A stretch of DNA of 29,513 nucleotides, taken from an uncultured Bacteroidota bacterium (lineage in GTDB: Bacteria > Bacteroidota > Bacteroidia > Chitinophagales > Chitinophagaceae). Location: assembly GCA_903879995.1 (NCBI GenBank), contig CAIRNW010000226.1:1-29513 (forward strand), given 5' to 3'. The translations under genes and the position numbers were made by a program. Of the stretch, positions 1-8,860 are shown one piece after another; positions within the stretch are counted from its first letter, which is position 1, and every line of letters begins with the position of its first letter. A model generated the notes under the pieces. That model was given only the letters and a program-made list of their open reading frames with translations, did not search any database and was not told where the DNA came from.

Positions 1-654
1 ATCAAGGGACTTGAATGGATTCGATTACATTATGCATATCCTTCTAAGTTTCCCTTGGAAGTGCTCGATGTGATCAGAGATCGTCCCAATATTTGCAAAT
101 ACCTGGATATGCCACTGCAACATGCTTCTGATCGGATGTTGCAAGCAATGAAACGGCAGATCACAAGAGCTGAAATGGAGGAACTACTTTCCACTATTAG
201 AAGTACCATACCTGGAATCTGTATTCGAACAACCTTGATTGTTGGATTCCCTGGGGAAACAAGGGAGGATATTGAGGAATTGAAGGATTTTTTGACACAG
301 CAGCAATTTGACCGTGTGGGTGTATTTACCTACTCTCACGAGGAGGATACCTCTGCTTTTGCGCTTGCTGATACACTCACACAAGAGGAGAAGGAGTCAC
401 GAGCACAAGAAATCATGGAGTGGCAGCAAGATATTTCTTACGCATTAAATCAGAAAAAAGTAGGGCAGGAGTTTCTTGTTATTGTCGATAAAAAAGAAGC
501 TGGTCGTTATATTGCCCGTTCTGCTTTTGATTCTGTGGAAGTTGATAATGAAATAATCATCCAGACACAGAAAAGGCTATCGCCAGGTGATTTCGTTACC
601 GTTCGTATTACAAAGGCATATGACTACGATTTAGAAGGTGAACTAGTTGCATAA
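1..654 (+). CDS. rimO: Ribosomal protein S12 methylthiotransferase RimO, 5'-truncated
   Basis: The reading frame is open from base 1, so the gene begins upstream of the window; 217 C-terminal residues are visible, roughly half of a usual RimO of about 430 aa. RimO is a radical SAM enzyme that beta-methylthiolates an aspartate of ribosomal protein S12. Seen here: WIRLHYAYP near residue 6, NICKYLDMPLQH around residue 29, and IRTTLIVGFPGET around residue 75, all hallmarks of the methylthiotransferase core. A C-terminal TRAM-like beta-barrel follows (about residues 150-217). The N-terminal UPF0004 domain and the radical SAM CxxxCxxC lie outside the window. The NICKYLDMPLQH and WIRLHYAYP wording favours RimO over MiaB. 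The stop lies 35 bp before the hydroxyproline genes, so read-through into them is possible. Sequence is direct; function is from family knowledge. Confidence 0.93.
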   Translation: MKGLEWIRLHYAYPSKFPLEVLDVIRDRPNICKYLDMPLQHASDRMLQAMKRQITRAEMEELLSTIRSTIPGICIRTTLIVGFPGETREDIEELKDFLTQQQFDRVGVFTYSHEEDTSAFALADTLTQEEKESRAQEIMEWQQDISYALNQKKVGQEFLVIVDKKEAGRYIARSAFDSVEVDNEIIIQTQKRLSPGDFVTVRITKAYDYDLEGELVA

Positions 655-689
655 GGTCCTCGTTTGTTATCTTCACAAAAACATCGTCT

Positions 690-1586
690 ATGTCAGTACA
701 ATGGCAGGGAGTATATCCCGCATTACTCACACCTTTTACCAAGGATGACAAACTGGATCTTCCACTATTTGAAAAGAATTTAGAAGCGCAGCACAAGGCT
801 GGCGTACACGGGGTGATTATTGGGGGCTCCTTAGGAGAAGCAAGTACATTACAAGTTGCTGAGAAGAAGGAGTTGGTACACGTAGCAAAAGCTTGCGTTG
901 GCCATCAGATACCTGTAATTCTTAATATAGCCGAGGCTTCCACTGCCGATGCTATTGCTCAAGCCAAGCTTGCTGAAACTTGGGGTGCAGATGGATTAAT
1001 GTTGCTTCCCCCGATGCGCTATAAATCAGATGACCGTGAAACTGCTACTTACTTTAAGGCTGTAGCCCTTGCTACTGACTTGCCGATTATGATTTACAAT
1101 AATCCAGTTGATTACAAAATTGATTTTCATCCGGTACTTTTTGATCAGTTAGTTGAATGTTCTAACATCCAGGCACTAAAAGAGAGTTCCAGAGATGTTA
1201 CCAATCTCACCCGTATGTTAAACCGGTTTGGGGATCGATTTAAAATTCTATGCGGAGTTGATACGCTTGCGCTTGAAGAAATTTGCTTGGGTGCACATGG
1301 TTGGGTAGCGGGATTAGTGGATGCCTTTCCTACTGAAACGGTTGCAATTTGGGAGTTGGCAAAAGCTGGTAAAATAGTAGAAGCCCGCAATATTTACAGG
1401 TGGTTTATGCCTTTGCTTGAGCTGGATATTCATCCTAAACTAGTTCAATACATTAAACTAGCTGCACAAGAAACTGGAATCGGAAGTGAATTTGTTCGTC
1501 CTCCTCGACTCCCTTTAGTAGGAGAGGAGAGGGATCGTGTTTTATCGATTATTCGTCAAGCTATTGCATGTAGACCCGCTATCTAA
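690..1586 (+). CDS. DapA-family deaminase, probable 1-pyrroline-4-hydroxy-2-carboxylate deaminase
   Basis: A 298-aa class I Schiff-base lyase of the dihydrodipicolinate synthase family. The N-terminal WQGVYPALLTPF, GGSLGEASTL (residues 45-54), the MIYNNP tyrosine (Y136) and the Schiff-base lysine in ALKESS (K164) are all present. The family alone does not fix the substrate. The neighbours do: a semialdehyde dehydrogenase 9 bp downstream, then a 4-hydroxyproline epimerase and a D-amino-acid oxidoreductase. That set points to the deaminase that converts 1-pyrroline-4-hydroxy-2-carboxylate to alpha-ketoglutarate semialdehyde plus ammonia (equivalent to lhpC of Pseudomonas), acting in the cytoplasm. 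True DapA for lysine synthesis is less likely because no lysine-pathway gene is nearby. The ATG has no Shine-Dalgarno sequence; the residues from MSVQWQG onward fit the family start. Confidence 0.85.
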   Translation: MSVQWQGVYPALLTPFTKDDKLDLPLFEKNLEAQHKAGVHGVIIGGSLGEASTLQVAEKKELVHVAKACVGHQIPVILNIAEASTADAIAQAKLAETWGADGLMLLPPMRYKSDDRETATYFKAVALATDLPIMIYNNPVDYKIDFHPVLFDQLVECSNIQALKESSRDVTNLTRMLNRFGDRFKILCGVDTLALEEICLGAHGWVAGLVDAFPTETVAIWELAKAGKIVEARNIYRWFMPLLELDIHPKLVQYIKLAAQETGIGSEFVRPPRLPLVGEERDRVLSIIRQAIACRPAI

Positions 1587-1595
1587 ATTATTTCT

Positions 1596-3071
1596 ATGAA
1601 CCCAATTGATGCAAGCCAAACGCAGATTGATCATGCACTTACTAGTGCTGTTGAGGCTTATTCTGTTTATCGGCATACTGCTCCTTCGGTGCGATTGAAA
1701 TTACTTTCAACTATTGCACAACTCATCGAGCAATCTCGTGCACAGTTGGTGGCTGCCGCTGCCAGCGAGTCACATCTAACCGAGACTCGATTGAATAATG
1801 AACTAAACCGAACCATTTTCCAGCTAGAGACATATGGTGCTGCTAGTCAGAAAGGATATTGTTTGGAAGCCTCTCTCGATCATGATCCCTCGGCCCAGCC
1901 AGCAAAACCTGATATTCGAAAAATCTTAATTGCGCTGGGTCCTGTGGTAGTGTTTGGTTCAAGTAACTTTCCGTTTGCTTATTCAACAGCAGGAGGCGAC
2001 ACGGCTAGTGCATTAGCGGCTGGTTGCCCGGTAGTGGTGAAAGCTCATCCTGCACACCCGGAAACTTCCGCCCTCATGGCTAAATGTGTTACTGATGCGG
2101 TAGCAATATGCGGATTGCCTGCTGGTGTTTTTCAGCACGTATTCGGTGCTTCTTTTGAAGTTGGTAAGTGGTTAGTACAACATCCTTACACAGCGGCCGT
2201 AGGATTTACTGGCTCTTTTTCCGGAGGGAAACAACTAGTGGATTGGGCAGCTGCAAGACGCAACCCCATTCCGGTATTCGCGGAAATGGGGAGTTTGAAT
2301 CCTGTTTTTCTTCTTCCAGAAAAATTAAATCTTTCGCATACAGAGATTGCCAATCAATTGGTGAATTCTTTTACACTTGGAGTAGGGCAATTTTGTACCA
2401 AGCCAGGTTTTATCATCGGTATTAAAGATCTTGCTTGGGATAGTTTTTTAAATGAGCTATCTGCGCTTACCTCATCAATTAGTCCCGCCCCCCTTCTTCA
2501 TAACGGTATTGCCAGCTCCTTTGAAAAAAATACGGAACTGATATTACAACAGCCCGGTATACGAGTTTTAGCCCGAGGCAGTGCTCCATCAAAACCAGGA
2601 GAGGGTAGCCCAGTTATAGTTCAAGTTAATGCTGCCGATTGGTTATCTAATTCGTTATTACAAGAAGAAAATTTTGGTCCTTTCACTATGGTCATTCAAT
2701 GTAATGATGCAATTGAAATCTTAGCAGTTGCCAAGCATTTAGAGGGACAACTTACGGGAACAATATTTGCAACTGAGCAGGAATTGATGGAGAATAGGGC
2801 GCTGGTTTCTATGCTTGAGATACGATGTGGACGATTAATCTTCAACGGTGTTCCAACTGGAGTTGAGGTTTGTAAAAGTATGCAACACGGAGGACCATTC
2901 CCCGCAACCAGCGACGCAAGATTTGGTGCTGTGGGTGAGGATGCAATCAGAAGATTTCTAAGACCGATTGCCTATCAAAATTGGCCGGATGCATTATTGC
3001 CGCTGCCCTTGCAAACTAAAAATCCCCTTGCTATTCCCCGTTTTATAAACGGAGTACTACAGCCTCAGTGA
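1596..3071 (+). CDS. Aldehyde dehydrogenase, probable alpha-ketoglutarate semialdehyde (2,5-dioxovalerate) dehydrogenase
   Basis: A 491-aa NAD(P)-dependent aldehyde dehydrogenase. Visible catalytic features are the oxyanion-hole Asn in GSSNFPF (N124), the cofactor lysine in VVVKAHPAHPETS (K149), the general-base Glu in FAEMGS (E230) and the nucleophilic Cys in GQFCTKPG (C267). The GSSNFPFAYSTAGGDTASAL block and the HPAHP segment are typical of the semialdehyde dehydrogenase subtype used in hydroxyproline degradation (LhpG/HypE type). It would oxidise alpha-ketoglutarate semialdehyde to 2-oxoglutarate, the last step before the TCA cycle. It starts 9 bp after the deaminase stop, so the two are very probably one transcript. 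Its stop overlaps the stop of the convergent membrane hydroxylase gene by 7 bp. Oxidation of another sugar-acid-derived semialdehyde is possible but less supported by context. Confidence 0.88.
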   Translation: MNPIDASQTQIDHALTSAVEAYSVYRHTAPSVRLKLLSTIAQLIEQSRAQLVAAAASESHLTETRLNNELNRTIFQLETYGAASQKGYCLEASLDHDPSAQPAKPDIRKILIALGPVVVFGSSNFPFAYSTAGGDTASALAAGCPVVVKAHPAHPETSALMAKCVTDAVAICGLPAGVFQHVFGASFEVGKWLVQHPYTAAVGFTGSFSGGKQLVDWAAARRNPIPVFAEMGSLNPVFLLPEKLNLSHTEIANQLVNSFTLGVGQFCTKPGFIIGIKDLAWDSFLNELSALTSSISPAPLLHNGIASSFEKNTELILQQPGIRVLARGSAPSKPGEGSPVIVQVNAADWLSNSLLQEENFGPFTMVIQCNDAIEILAVAKHLEGQLTGTIFATEQELMENRALVSMLEIRCGRLIFNGVPTGVEVCKSMQHGGPFPATSDARFGAVGEDAIRRFLRPIAYQNWPDALLPLPLQTKNPLAIPRFINGVLQPQ

Positions 3072-4345
3072 TGAGATAGTACTGGTTGATCTTCTTTCCG
3101 GTGTTTCAGATAGAACCAAGTACTGGTGACTAATGAGAAAAAAAGATAACCGGTTATGAGTAGAGATGCTTGGGGTAGATAGGTGGTGAGTCCAAACCAA
3201 TCTTGTTGCCAGAAAATTAACCCAAGGCCTACGCTAAATTTTAAAATCTCCCAACCAATCGCCATTTTATTTCTGTCCATTAACTCTGTTAATGCAAATA
3301 CATAAATAAATATGAAGGCGCCATACCAATAAATGTAGGAGGGATTCAAGTTGTTAATACTGGCAATGGATCCAAATAAGTAAGAAATAAAAAGTAGGAG
3401 AAAAATTAATTGTGTCCATGCCCAGGCAGTAAATAAAGGAGTGGATTGAGTATTGTATTTTTCAAACTGATAAACATTTTCAATTTTATAAACCGGATAC
3501 GCAGCTTCTACATCCTGCGGCCTATATCCAGTAGGTTTGAACCAAAGCGTAAGTTTTTCGCTCCAGTTTTTTGTCCGCCATGTGTCTTTCACCAGGAGCC
3601 AGATATGTTGAAAGTTAATTCGAATGGGGTTCCAAGTGCGGGCTGGTCTAGTGATCCCATAAACAGGGGGCACTTCCTTTAGTTCCTCCTGGAATGTTCC
3701 AAAAAGCTTATCCCAAATAATGAATATCTGAGATAGATTTTTGTCCATGTATTCAGGGTTAATTGCGTGATGTACGCGATGATGTGAAGGGGTTACTACT
3801 ATTTTTTCTAACCATCCTAATTTATCTATATGACGAGTATGATACCAGAATTGTGCAAACAAATGTAAAGGGGCCACTGTGCTGATAACGGCCTGTGGGA
3901 TTCCCAGTAGTGCAGCAGGCAGCAAGAGAATAGTAAATAAATTAAAGAAAGCAGAAATGCTTTGTCTTAACGCACAGGCCAAATTGAATTCCTCACTGCT
4001 GTGGTGGATCACGTGAAGGTTCCAAAAGAGATTGATCTTGTGACTCCAGCGGTGAATCCAATAGCCATTAAAATCCAGAATGATAAATGTCAGTATATAA
4101 ACAAGAACAGTATTTTCAATTTTTGTAAGCGCAAAATGCTGTAATAAAAATGGGTAGATCGCAATGATGATCGTTAACTCCAGTACACTCTTGGTTACAT
4201 TAGTTATTCCGGAGCTTAATGAGGAAATCATATCCATTTGCCGAACCGTGTCAAAGCCTTTTGCCTTTCCATAAAGTTTTTCTATTAATACCAGCAATAG
4301 AAAAACAGGCATAGCGATCAGTAATATTTTGCCGTAGGTTTCCAT
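3065..4345 (-). CDS. Sterol desaturase / fatty acid hydroxylase superfamily membrane protein
   Basis: A 426-aa polytopic membrane protein carrying the complete eight-histidine di-iron motif of the superfamily: HRWSH (H98, H102), HVIHH (H111, H114, H115), a third block with H162 and WYHTRHI (H169), and SHHRVHH (H188, H189, H192, H193). WDKLFGTF at about residue 211 follows as expected. The N-terminal segment (about 5-22) is hydrophobic, and several more hydrophobic segments follow residue 305, a C-terminal extension beyond the catalytic core. The arrangement resembles the alkylglycerol-monooxygenase-like branch, but the substrate cannot be read from sequence; a membrane lipid or an ether lipid is the reasonable guess. 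The gene is antisense within the hydroxyproline cluster, overlapping the aldehyde dehydrogenase by 7 bp at the stops and divergent from the epimerase across 62 bp. Confidence 0.88.
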   Translation of the reverse strand: METYGKILLIAMPVFLLLVLIEKLYGKAKGFDTVRQMDMISSLSSGITNVTKSVLELTIIIAIYPFLLQHFALTKIENTVLVYILTFIILDFNGYWIHRWSHKINLFWNLHVIHHSSEEFNLACALRQSISAFFNLFTILLLPAALLGIPQAVISTVAPLHLFAQFWYHTRHIDKLGWLEKIVVTPSHHRVHHAINPEYMDKNLSQIFIIWDKLFGTFQEELKEVPPVYGITRPARTWNPIRINFQHIWLLVKDTWRTKNWSEKLTLWFKPTGYRPQDVEAAYPVYKIENVYQFEKYNTQSTPLFTAWAWTQLIFLLLFISYLFGSIASINNLNPSYIYWYGAFIFIYVFALTELMDRNKMAIGWEILKFSVGLGLIFWQQDWFGLTTYLPQASLLITGYLFFSLVTSTWFYLKHRKEDQPVLSHH

Positions 4346-4359
4346 GTATAGAATTACTG

Positions 4360-4367
4360 CAAAATTA
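4360..4367 (-). promoter_or_regulatory. Candidate Bacteroidota -7 element for the membrane hydroxylase gene
   Basis: The minus strand reads TAATTTTG, a full match to the Bacteroidota -7 consensus TAnnTTTG, 14 nt before the ATG at 4345. No convincing -33 TTG is placed upstream, so support is limited to the one element. Confidence 0.3.
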
Positions 4368-4407
4368 CCTTGATTAGTTGATATCTTTATGCCCTACCTG
4401 TGTTGCC

Positions 4408-5421
4408 ATGAAGCATATCTTTCAGTGTATTGATGCCCACACTTGCGGAAACCCTGTTCGGTTGGTCAAAGAAGGAGGACCAGTCTTGAAAGGGGCCGAT
4501 ATGCGTGAAAAACGTATTCATTTTTTAGAAGAGTACGACTGGATTCGCAAAGGACTGATGTTTGAGCCTCGCGGGCACGATATGATGAGTGGTAGTATTC
4601 TATATCCCCCTCATGATCCAGCAAACGATGTTGCAGTTCTTTTTATTGAGACCAGTGGCTGTTTGCCCATGTGCGGACATGGAACTATTGGAACAATAAC
4701 CATTGCTATAGAAGAGGGACTTATAAAACCAAAAACTCCAGGTTTCCTGAAAATGGAAGCGCCCGCTGGTTTAATTGAAATTAGGTATGGAGGTAGTGAG
4801 GATAAGGGACCAACGCGTGTGGATTGGGTGGAGTTGACAAATGTGGCGTCTTTTTTACATACGGAGGGCTTATCAGTAAACTGTCCGGGCCTGGGAGAAC
4901 TCAATGTGGATATAGCTTACGGAGGCAATTTTTATGCAATTGTAGATCCTCAAGAAAATTTCAAGGGATTGGAGTTTTACACTGCAGCTGAATTAGTAGG
5001 ATTTGCCCGTTTATTACGCGAGGCCATCAATAAAAAAATTGATGTTAAGCACCCACTTGATTCCTACATTAACGGCTGTTCTCACGTGATGTGGACGGGA
5101 TCTGTTTTGAACCCAGCCTCCACTGCCCGAAACGCGGTTTTCTATGGAGACAAAGCAATTGACCGCTCTCCCTGTGGAACTGGCACCAGTGCTCGAATGG
5201 CGCAATGGACGGCTAAGGGAAAATTGAAAATGGGAGATAGTTTTAATCACGAGAGTATTATTGGAAGCACTTTTGAGGGACAAGTTGCGGCATTGACTCA
5301 GGTTGGAAAGTTTGAGGCAATTATTCCTCGGATAAAAGGGTGGGCCCGTATTTACGGGTACAATACCATTTGGATCGACACGGATGATGATCCTTATGCA
5401 CATGGTTTTCAAGTAATTTAA
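4408..5421 (+). CDS. lhpA: 4-hydroxyproline 2-epimerase (proline racemase family)
   Basis: A 337-aa proline racemase-family enzyme that interconverts trans-4-hydroxy-L-proline and cis-4-hydroxy-D-proline without a cofactor, using two opposed cysteines. Both are present: C89 in PMCGHGTIG and C256 in DRSPCGTGTSARMAQ. The second Cys separates epimerases from the related 3-hydroxyproline dehydratases, which have Thr there. The start is placed at the ATG at 4408, because MKHIFQCIDAHTCGNPVR is the usual N-terminus; an in-frame TTG at 4378 would add 10 residues outside the family's pattern. A DAO-type dehydrogenase follows after 8 bp, the next enzyme of the pathway. Proline racemase activity is an alternative, but the deaminase and semialdehyde dehydrogenase genes nearby favour hydroxyproline. 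Confidence 0.9.
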   Translation: MKHIFQCIDAHTCGNPVRLVKEGGPVLKGADMREKRIHFLEEYDWIRKGLMFEPRGHDMMSGSILYPPHDPANDVAVLFIETSGCLPMCGHGTIGTITIAIEEGLIKPKTPGFLKMEAPAGLIEIRYGGSEDKGPTRVDWVELTNVASFLHTEGLSVNCPGLGELNVDIAYGGNFYAIVDPQENFKGLEFYTAAELVGFARLLREAINKKIDVKHPLDSYINGCSHVMWTGSVLNPASTARNAVFYGDKAIDRSPCGTGTSARMAQWTAKGKLKMGDSFNHESIIGSTFEGQVAALTQVGKFEAIIPRIKGWARIYGYNTIWIDTDDDPYAHGFQVI

Positions 5422-5429
5422 TTTTACGT

Positions 5430-6677
5430 ATGAGGATTGTAATTATAGGTGGCGGTATAGTTGGTTTGAGTTCGGCTTATTATCTGAAACAAGCCGGTCA
5501 TGATATTACCATTGTAGATCAAACTGATTTTTCAACTTCTTGCTCCTATGGTAATGCTGGCTATATCTGCCCTAGTCATTTTATTCCATTAGCCACTCCG
5601 GGCATTGTGAAACAGGGATTGCGTTGGATGCTTAACGCTCAAAGCCCCTTTTATGTACAGCCTCGATTGGATTGGAGTCTTATACAGTGGGGGTGGCATT
5701 TTATGCGTGCTGCCACTGCCAAGAGAGTCGAAGAAGCTGCCATTCCATTACGAGATATCTCCTTGCTGAGCCGCCAAGAATATGCCACTTGGAGTAAGTT
5801 GCCAGGGTTTGATTTCCTTTATCAGCAAAAGGGGTTATTAGAAATATTTCAAACGGAAGAGAAAGCAGTGCATGCGCAACATACCTTGGAAAAGGCTCAT
5901 GAGCTGGGTTTGAGCGACACAAAACTGTTAGATCAAGCTGCCTTAGCTAAGCTGGAACCTAATCTTCCTATCAATGCCATCGGTGCGTTATACTTTGGTT
6001 GTGATGCACATTGTTCGCCCAACCAATTGATGCTTGGTCTCATTGCTCATTTGCAAGCAGCGGGAGTACAATTGCTGTCCAAGGCAACCGTTATGAATTT
6101 TACACAAGAAGGAAAAAAAATCAAAAAAGTTATTCATAGCCGGGGAGAATTGGTAGCGGACCATGTGGTGGTGGCAACAGGATCTTGGAGCCGTCAATTG
6201 TTATCTACGTTGCAGATTTCAATCCCCATGATGCCAGGAAGAGGATACTCGATTACACAGGAGGAATTTGCCCACGGTTTAAATTATCCTGCTATTTTAG
6301 TAGAGGGTCGGGTGGCAGTTACTCCCTTTAATAGCAGTTCAATTCGTTTTGGAGGCACTATGGAAATTACTTCTCACCAAACTCCACCACGAATCAACCG
6401 GGTGGCAGGTATTGTAAAGGCGGTGAAACAATTTTATCCCACGCTACAAGTAGAAACACCCCCACTTGAAAAGGTTTGGTATGGCTATCGTCCCTGTTCT
6501 GCAGACGGGCTTCCTTATATCGGGAAGGTCCCAACTATCTCAAATCTTACCATCGCAACAGGGCATTCTATGTTAGGGCTCAGTTTGGGGGCCGGAACCG
6601 GTAAATTGGTTCGGGAAATTGTGGATGAAGTAACCCCTTCCATGGATTTAAAACCATTTACTGTAAATCGTTTCTGA
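5430..6677 (+). CDS. FAD-dependent D-amino acid oxidoreductase, probable D-hydroxyproline dehydrogenase/oxidase
   Basis: A 415-aa DAO/DadA-family flavoprotein. The N-terminal Rossmann motif is IIGGGIVGLSSAYYL (glycines at residues 7-12), with the ribose-binding acidic residue D30 in TIVDQ. The C-terminal FAD-binding block SADGLPYIG (around 357) is followed by ATGHSMLGLSLGAGTG. Placed 8 bp after the hydroxyproline epimerase, it most likely oxidises cis-4-hydroxy-D-proline to 1-pyrroline-4-hydroxy-2-carboxylate, passing electrons to oxygen or, as in DadA relatives, to the respiratory chain. This is a single-subunit type, unlike the heteromeric LhpBEF of Pseudomonas. A general D-amino acid dehydrogenase is the main alternative. 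The ATG has no Shine-Dalgarno sequence. Confidence 0.86.
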   Translation: MRIVIIGGGIVGLSSAYYLKQAGHDITIVDQTDFSTSCSYGNAGYICPSHFIPLATPGIVKQGLRWMLNAQSPFYVQPRLDWSLIQWGWHFMRAATAKRVEEAAIPLRDISLLSRQEYATWSKLPGFDFLYQQKGLLEIFQTEEKAVHAQHTLEKAHELGLSDTKLLDQAALAKLEPNLPINAIGALYFGCDAHCSPNQLMLGLIAHLQAAGVQLLSKATVMNFTQEGKKIKKVIHSRGELVADHVVVATGSWSRQLLSTLQISIPMMPGRGYSITQEEFAHGLNYPAILVEGRVAVTPFNSSSIRFGGTMEITSHQTPPRINRVAGIVKAVKQFYPTLQVETPPLEKVWYGYRPCSADGLPYIGKVPTISNLTIATGHSMLGLSLGAGTGKLVREIVDEVTPSMDLKPFTVNRF

Positions 6678-6699
6678 ACACACCTTACTTTTATAGACC

Positions 6700-8301
6700 A
6701 TGGCAATTACCAGTAAGCATATTTCTTATCACAAAACAGGATATTTCAGTCCGCTGGTTCTTGATTATATAACACAAAATTCGTCGCTGTTTTCTTTACC
6801 CTTGCATACTCCAGATTTATCCGGATTAAAGAAAGCAATTGAGCAACGTCAGCAATTTCCCACTGACCGTACTGCACTGGTAGCGCATCTAAAATCTCAG
6901 TATGAGGGAATTGAACTGTTGCCAAGTGTTCGTGAAAACATTGAACGATTATCTCTTCCTGGCACTTTTACTATTACTACCGCGCATCAAAACAATCTTT
7001 TTACAGGTCCGCTCTATTTCTTTTATAAAATTTTGCATGCAATACGGTTAGCAAAATACTGTCAGGAACATTTTCCTGGTCAGCATTTCGTACCAGTATT
7101 TTACATAGGAAGTGAAGACGCTGATTTGGATGAACTGAATCATATACATGTTGGGTCCACTACGTACCGATGGAACACTACGCAGCAGGGTGCAGTTGGA
7201 CGAATGAGGGTTGATCAGGAATTACAAAGCCTGCTACATCAAATAGAAGGGGAGTTAGGTGTATTGCCGTATGGTAAGGAGTGGATGGATATGCTCAGTC
7301 AATTTTACCGAGAAAATGAAACAATGGCTCGTGCAACTTTTCGGTTGGTGAATCATTTGTTGGGAAAATTCGGACTTGTGGTAATAGATGCCGATGCAAA
7401 AAATTTGAAGCAACTATTTAAACCAATTGCTTCCTTTGATTTAGAAGCGGGTCAAACCGAATCAATACTTAGTCCTACGTTTAGCCAAATGAAGGCATGG
7501 GGATATTCCTCTCAGGCATTTGTTCGCCCTGTCAATTTATTTTATTTGAAGGAAGGACTTCGTCAGCGATTTGAAAAGACAAATGATAATTGGCAAGTGG
7601 TGGGCACTGCTTTGCAATTTAATAAGCAACAACTCTTGGAAGAATTGGACCAGTATCCTGAGCGGTTTAGTCCAAATGTAATTCTTAGGGGATTATATCA
7701 GTCTCTTATACTACCTGATGTTGCTTTTATCGGGGGTGGAAGTGAAGTGGCTTATTGGATACCACTGCTTCCGCTTTTTGAGAAAATGGGTATTCCTTTC
7801 CCAGTATTGGTACTACGTAATTCTTTCTTGTTGACTTCCGCTGAACAGTCTTCTGCCTTAGCAAAAATGAATGTAGAGGCAGCAGATTTATTTGAGCCGA
7901 TTGGTGAATTGATTAAAAGATTTTATGCTACTGCTGATAAGCAAAACAGTTCACTTAGCGAGGAATTAGCCTACTTGCAAGCATTCTATAAGAAGCTTAC
8001 GCAGAAAGCAGAGGCTCTTGATTATACGCTAAAGGCACATGCTGAATCTATTGGTAAATCTGGAGATCGGTTGTTGAAAGGAATGGAGAAAAAAATGGCA
8101 AGGGCCACTAAACGAAAGTATGCTGATACTGAAAAGAAGCTACATGCCTTGAAGAATGTTTTGTTCCCTGCCGAACAATTACAGGAGCGATATGAAAATA
8201 TCGGGGTATACTATGCTCGCTATGGCAATACGATTTTTGATAAAATATTAGAGGCCTCAACTCCGCTTGAATCCCACTTTACAATTATAACCCTGGATTA
8301 G
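6700..8301 (+). CDS. bshC: Bacillithiol biosynthesis cysteine-adding enzyme BshC
   Basis: A 533-aa protein of usual BshC length. BshC is the putative ligase that adds L-cysteine to glucosaminyl-malate, the final step of bacillithiol synthesis in the cytoplasm. Recognisable blocks are [16 protein letters not shown] (residues 91-106), matching the conserved TTGHQ/GQQ...LF-GPLY loop; [18 protein letters not shown] (131-148); and a lysine-rich helical, coiled-coil-like C-terminal half (about 405-500) ending in [14 protein letters not shown]. The acidic block reads EDAD rather than the EDHD I expect from Firmicutes homologues. The gene starts 22 bp after the flavoprotein gene. Its stop overlaps the purE stop by 4 bp. 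bshB1, another enzyme of the pathway, is about 15.6 kb away in this window; bshA is not seen. Confidence 0.92.
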   Translation: MAITSKHISYHKTGYFSPLVLDYITQNSSLFSLPLHTPDLSGLKKAIEQRQQFPTDRTALVAHLKSQYEGIELLPSVRENIERLSLPGTFTITTAHQNNLFTGPLYFFYKILHAIRLAKYCQEHFPGQHFVPVFYIGSEDADLDELNHIHVGSTTYRWNTTQQGAVGRMRVDQELQSLLHQIEGELGVLPYGKEWMDMLSQFYRENETMARATFRLVNHLLGKFGLVVIDADAKNLKQLFKPIASFDLEAGQTESILSPTFSQMKAWGYSSQAFVRPVNLFYLKEGLRQRFEKTNDNWQVVGTALQFNKQQLLEELDQYPERFSPNVILRGLYQSLILPDVAFIGGGSEVAYWIPLLPLFEKMGIPFPVLVLRNSFLLTSAEQSSALAKMNVEAADLFEPIGELIKRFYATADKQNSSLSEELAYLQAFYKKLTQKAEALDYTLKAHAESIGKSGDRLLKGMEKKMARATKRKYADTEKKLHALKNVLFPAEQLQERYENIGVYYARYGNTIFDKILEASTPLESHFTIITLD

Positions 8302-8810
8302 TCAAATGAGTTTTTCCAGCCTTCCTCTTTAAGGCGGTTTACTTTACCAATCACTTCTGATTCCATTCCTTTTTTGTAATCGGACAATTTATTAGAAAGC
8401 TGTTCGTCGCTGGTGCTAAGAATAGCTGCAGCCAAAATTCCTGCATTTTTTGAGGCGTTCAAGGCAACCGTTGCAACGGGGACCCCATTTGGCATCTGTA
8501 GGATAGACAGTACAGAATCCCACCCATCAATAGAATTGGAAGACTTAATAGGAACACCAATCACTGGAAGAGTTGTCAATGCGGCAACCATACCAGGCAG
8601 ATGGGCAGCTCCGCCAGCTCCAGCTATAATTACTTTTAACCCCCTCTCTTTTGCTTTACTTGCGTATTCCACCATTCTCTCGGGTGTTCTATGTGCAGAA
8701 ACAACAGTTAGTTCGTACGAAATACCAAATTGATTTAACATGTCAGCAGCGCCTTGCATCACTGATAAATCACTGTCGCTACCCATGATGATACCTGCTA
8801 TTGGCTTCAT
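8298..8810 (-). CDS. purE: 5-(carboxyamino)imidazole ribonucleotide mutase PurE (class I)
   Basis: A 170-aa class I PurE, which shifts the carboxyl group of N5-CAIR to give CAIR in de novo purine synthesis. Conserved blocks are [10 protein letters not shown] (residues 6-15), [11 protein letters not shown] with the catalytic-type histidine H40, and [16 protein letters not shown], followed by PVIGVP. A class I enzyme requires PurK, and purK lies on the same strand about 5.6 kb upstream, at the far end of an RND efflux gene set. The start is 50 bp after the TolC-like gene. The gap contains no clear terminator, so purE may be the last gene of that transcript. The stop codon region is shared with convergent bshC. 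Confidence 0.96.
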   Translation of the reverse strand: MKPIAGIIMGSDSDLSVMQGAADMLNQFGISYELTVVSAHRTPERMVEYASKAKERGLKVIIAGAGGAAHLPGMVAALTTLPVIGVPIKSSNSIDGWDSVLSILQMPNGVPVATVALNASKNAGILAAAILSTSDEQLSNKLSDYKKGMESEVIGKVNRLKEEGWKNSFD

Positions 8811-8860
8811 ATCCTTAGTTTGAATGCAAAGAAAAGATAATTTTTCCAGAGCTCCCTTTC

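Noticed and set aside
690..1586. Calling the DapA-family gene a lysine-pathway dihydrodipicolinate synthase.
   Set aside because: Its neighbours are all hydroxyproline-degradation enzymes and no diaminopimelate gene is nearby.
8811..8860. Separate promoter for purE in the gap after the TolC-like gene.
   Set aside because: The best match (TATCTTTT on the minus strand) misses the final G and has no -33 element; co-transcription with the efflux genes is simpler.
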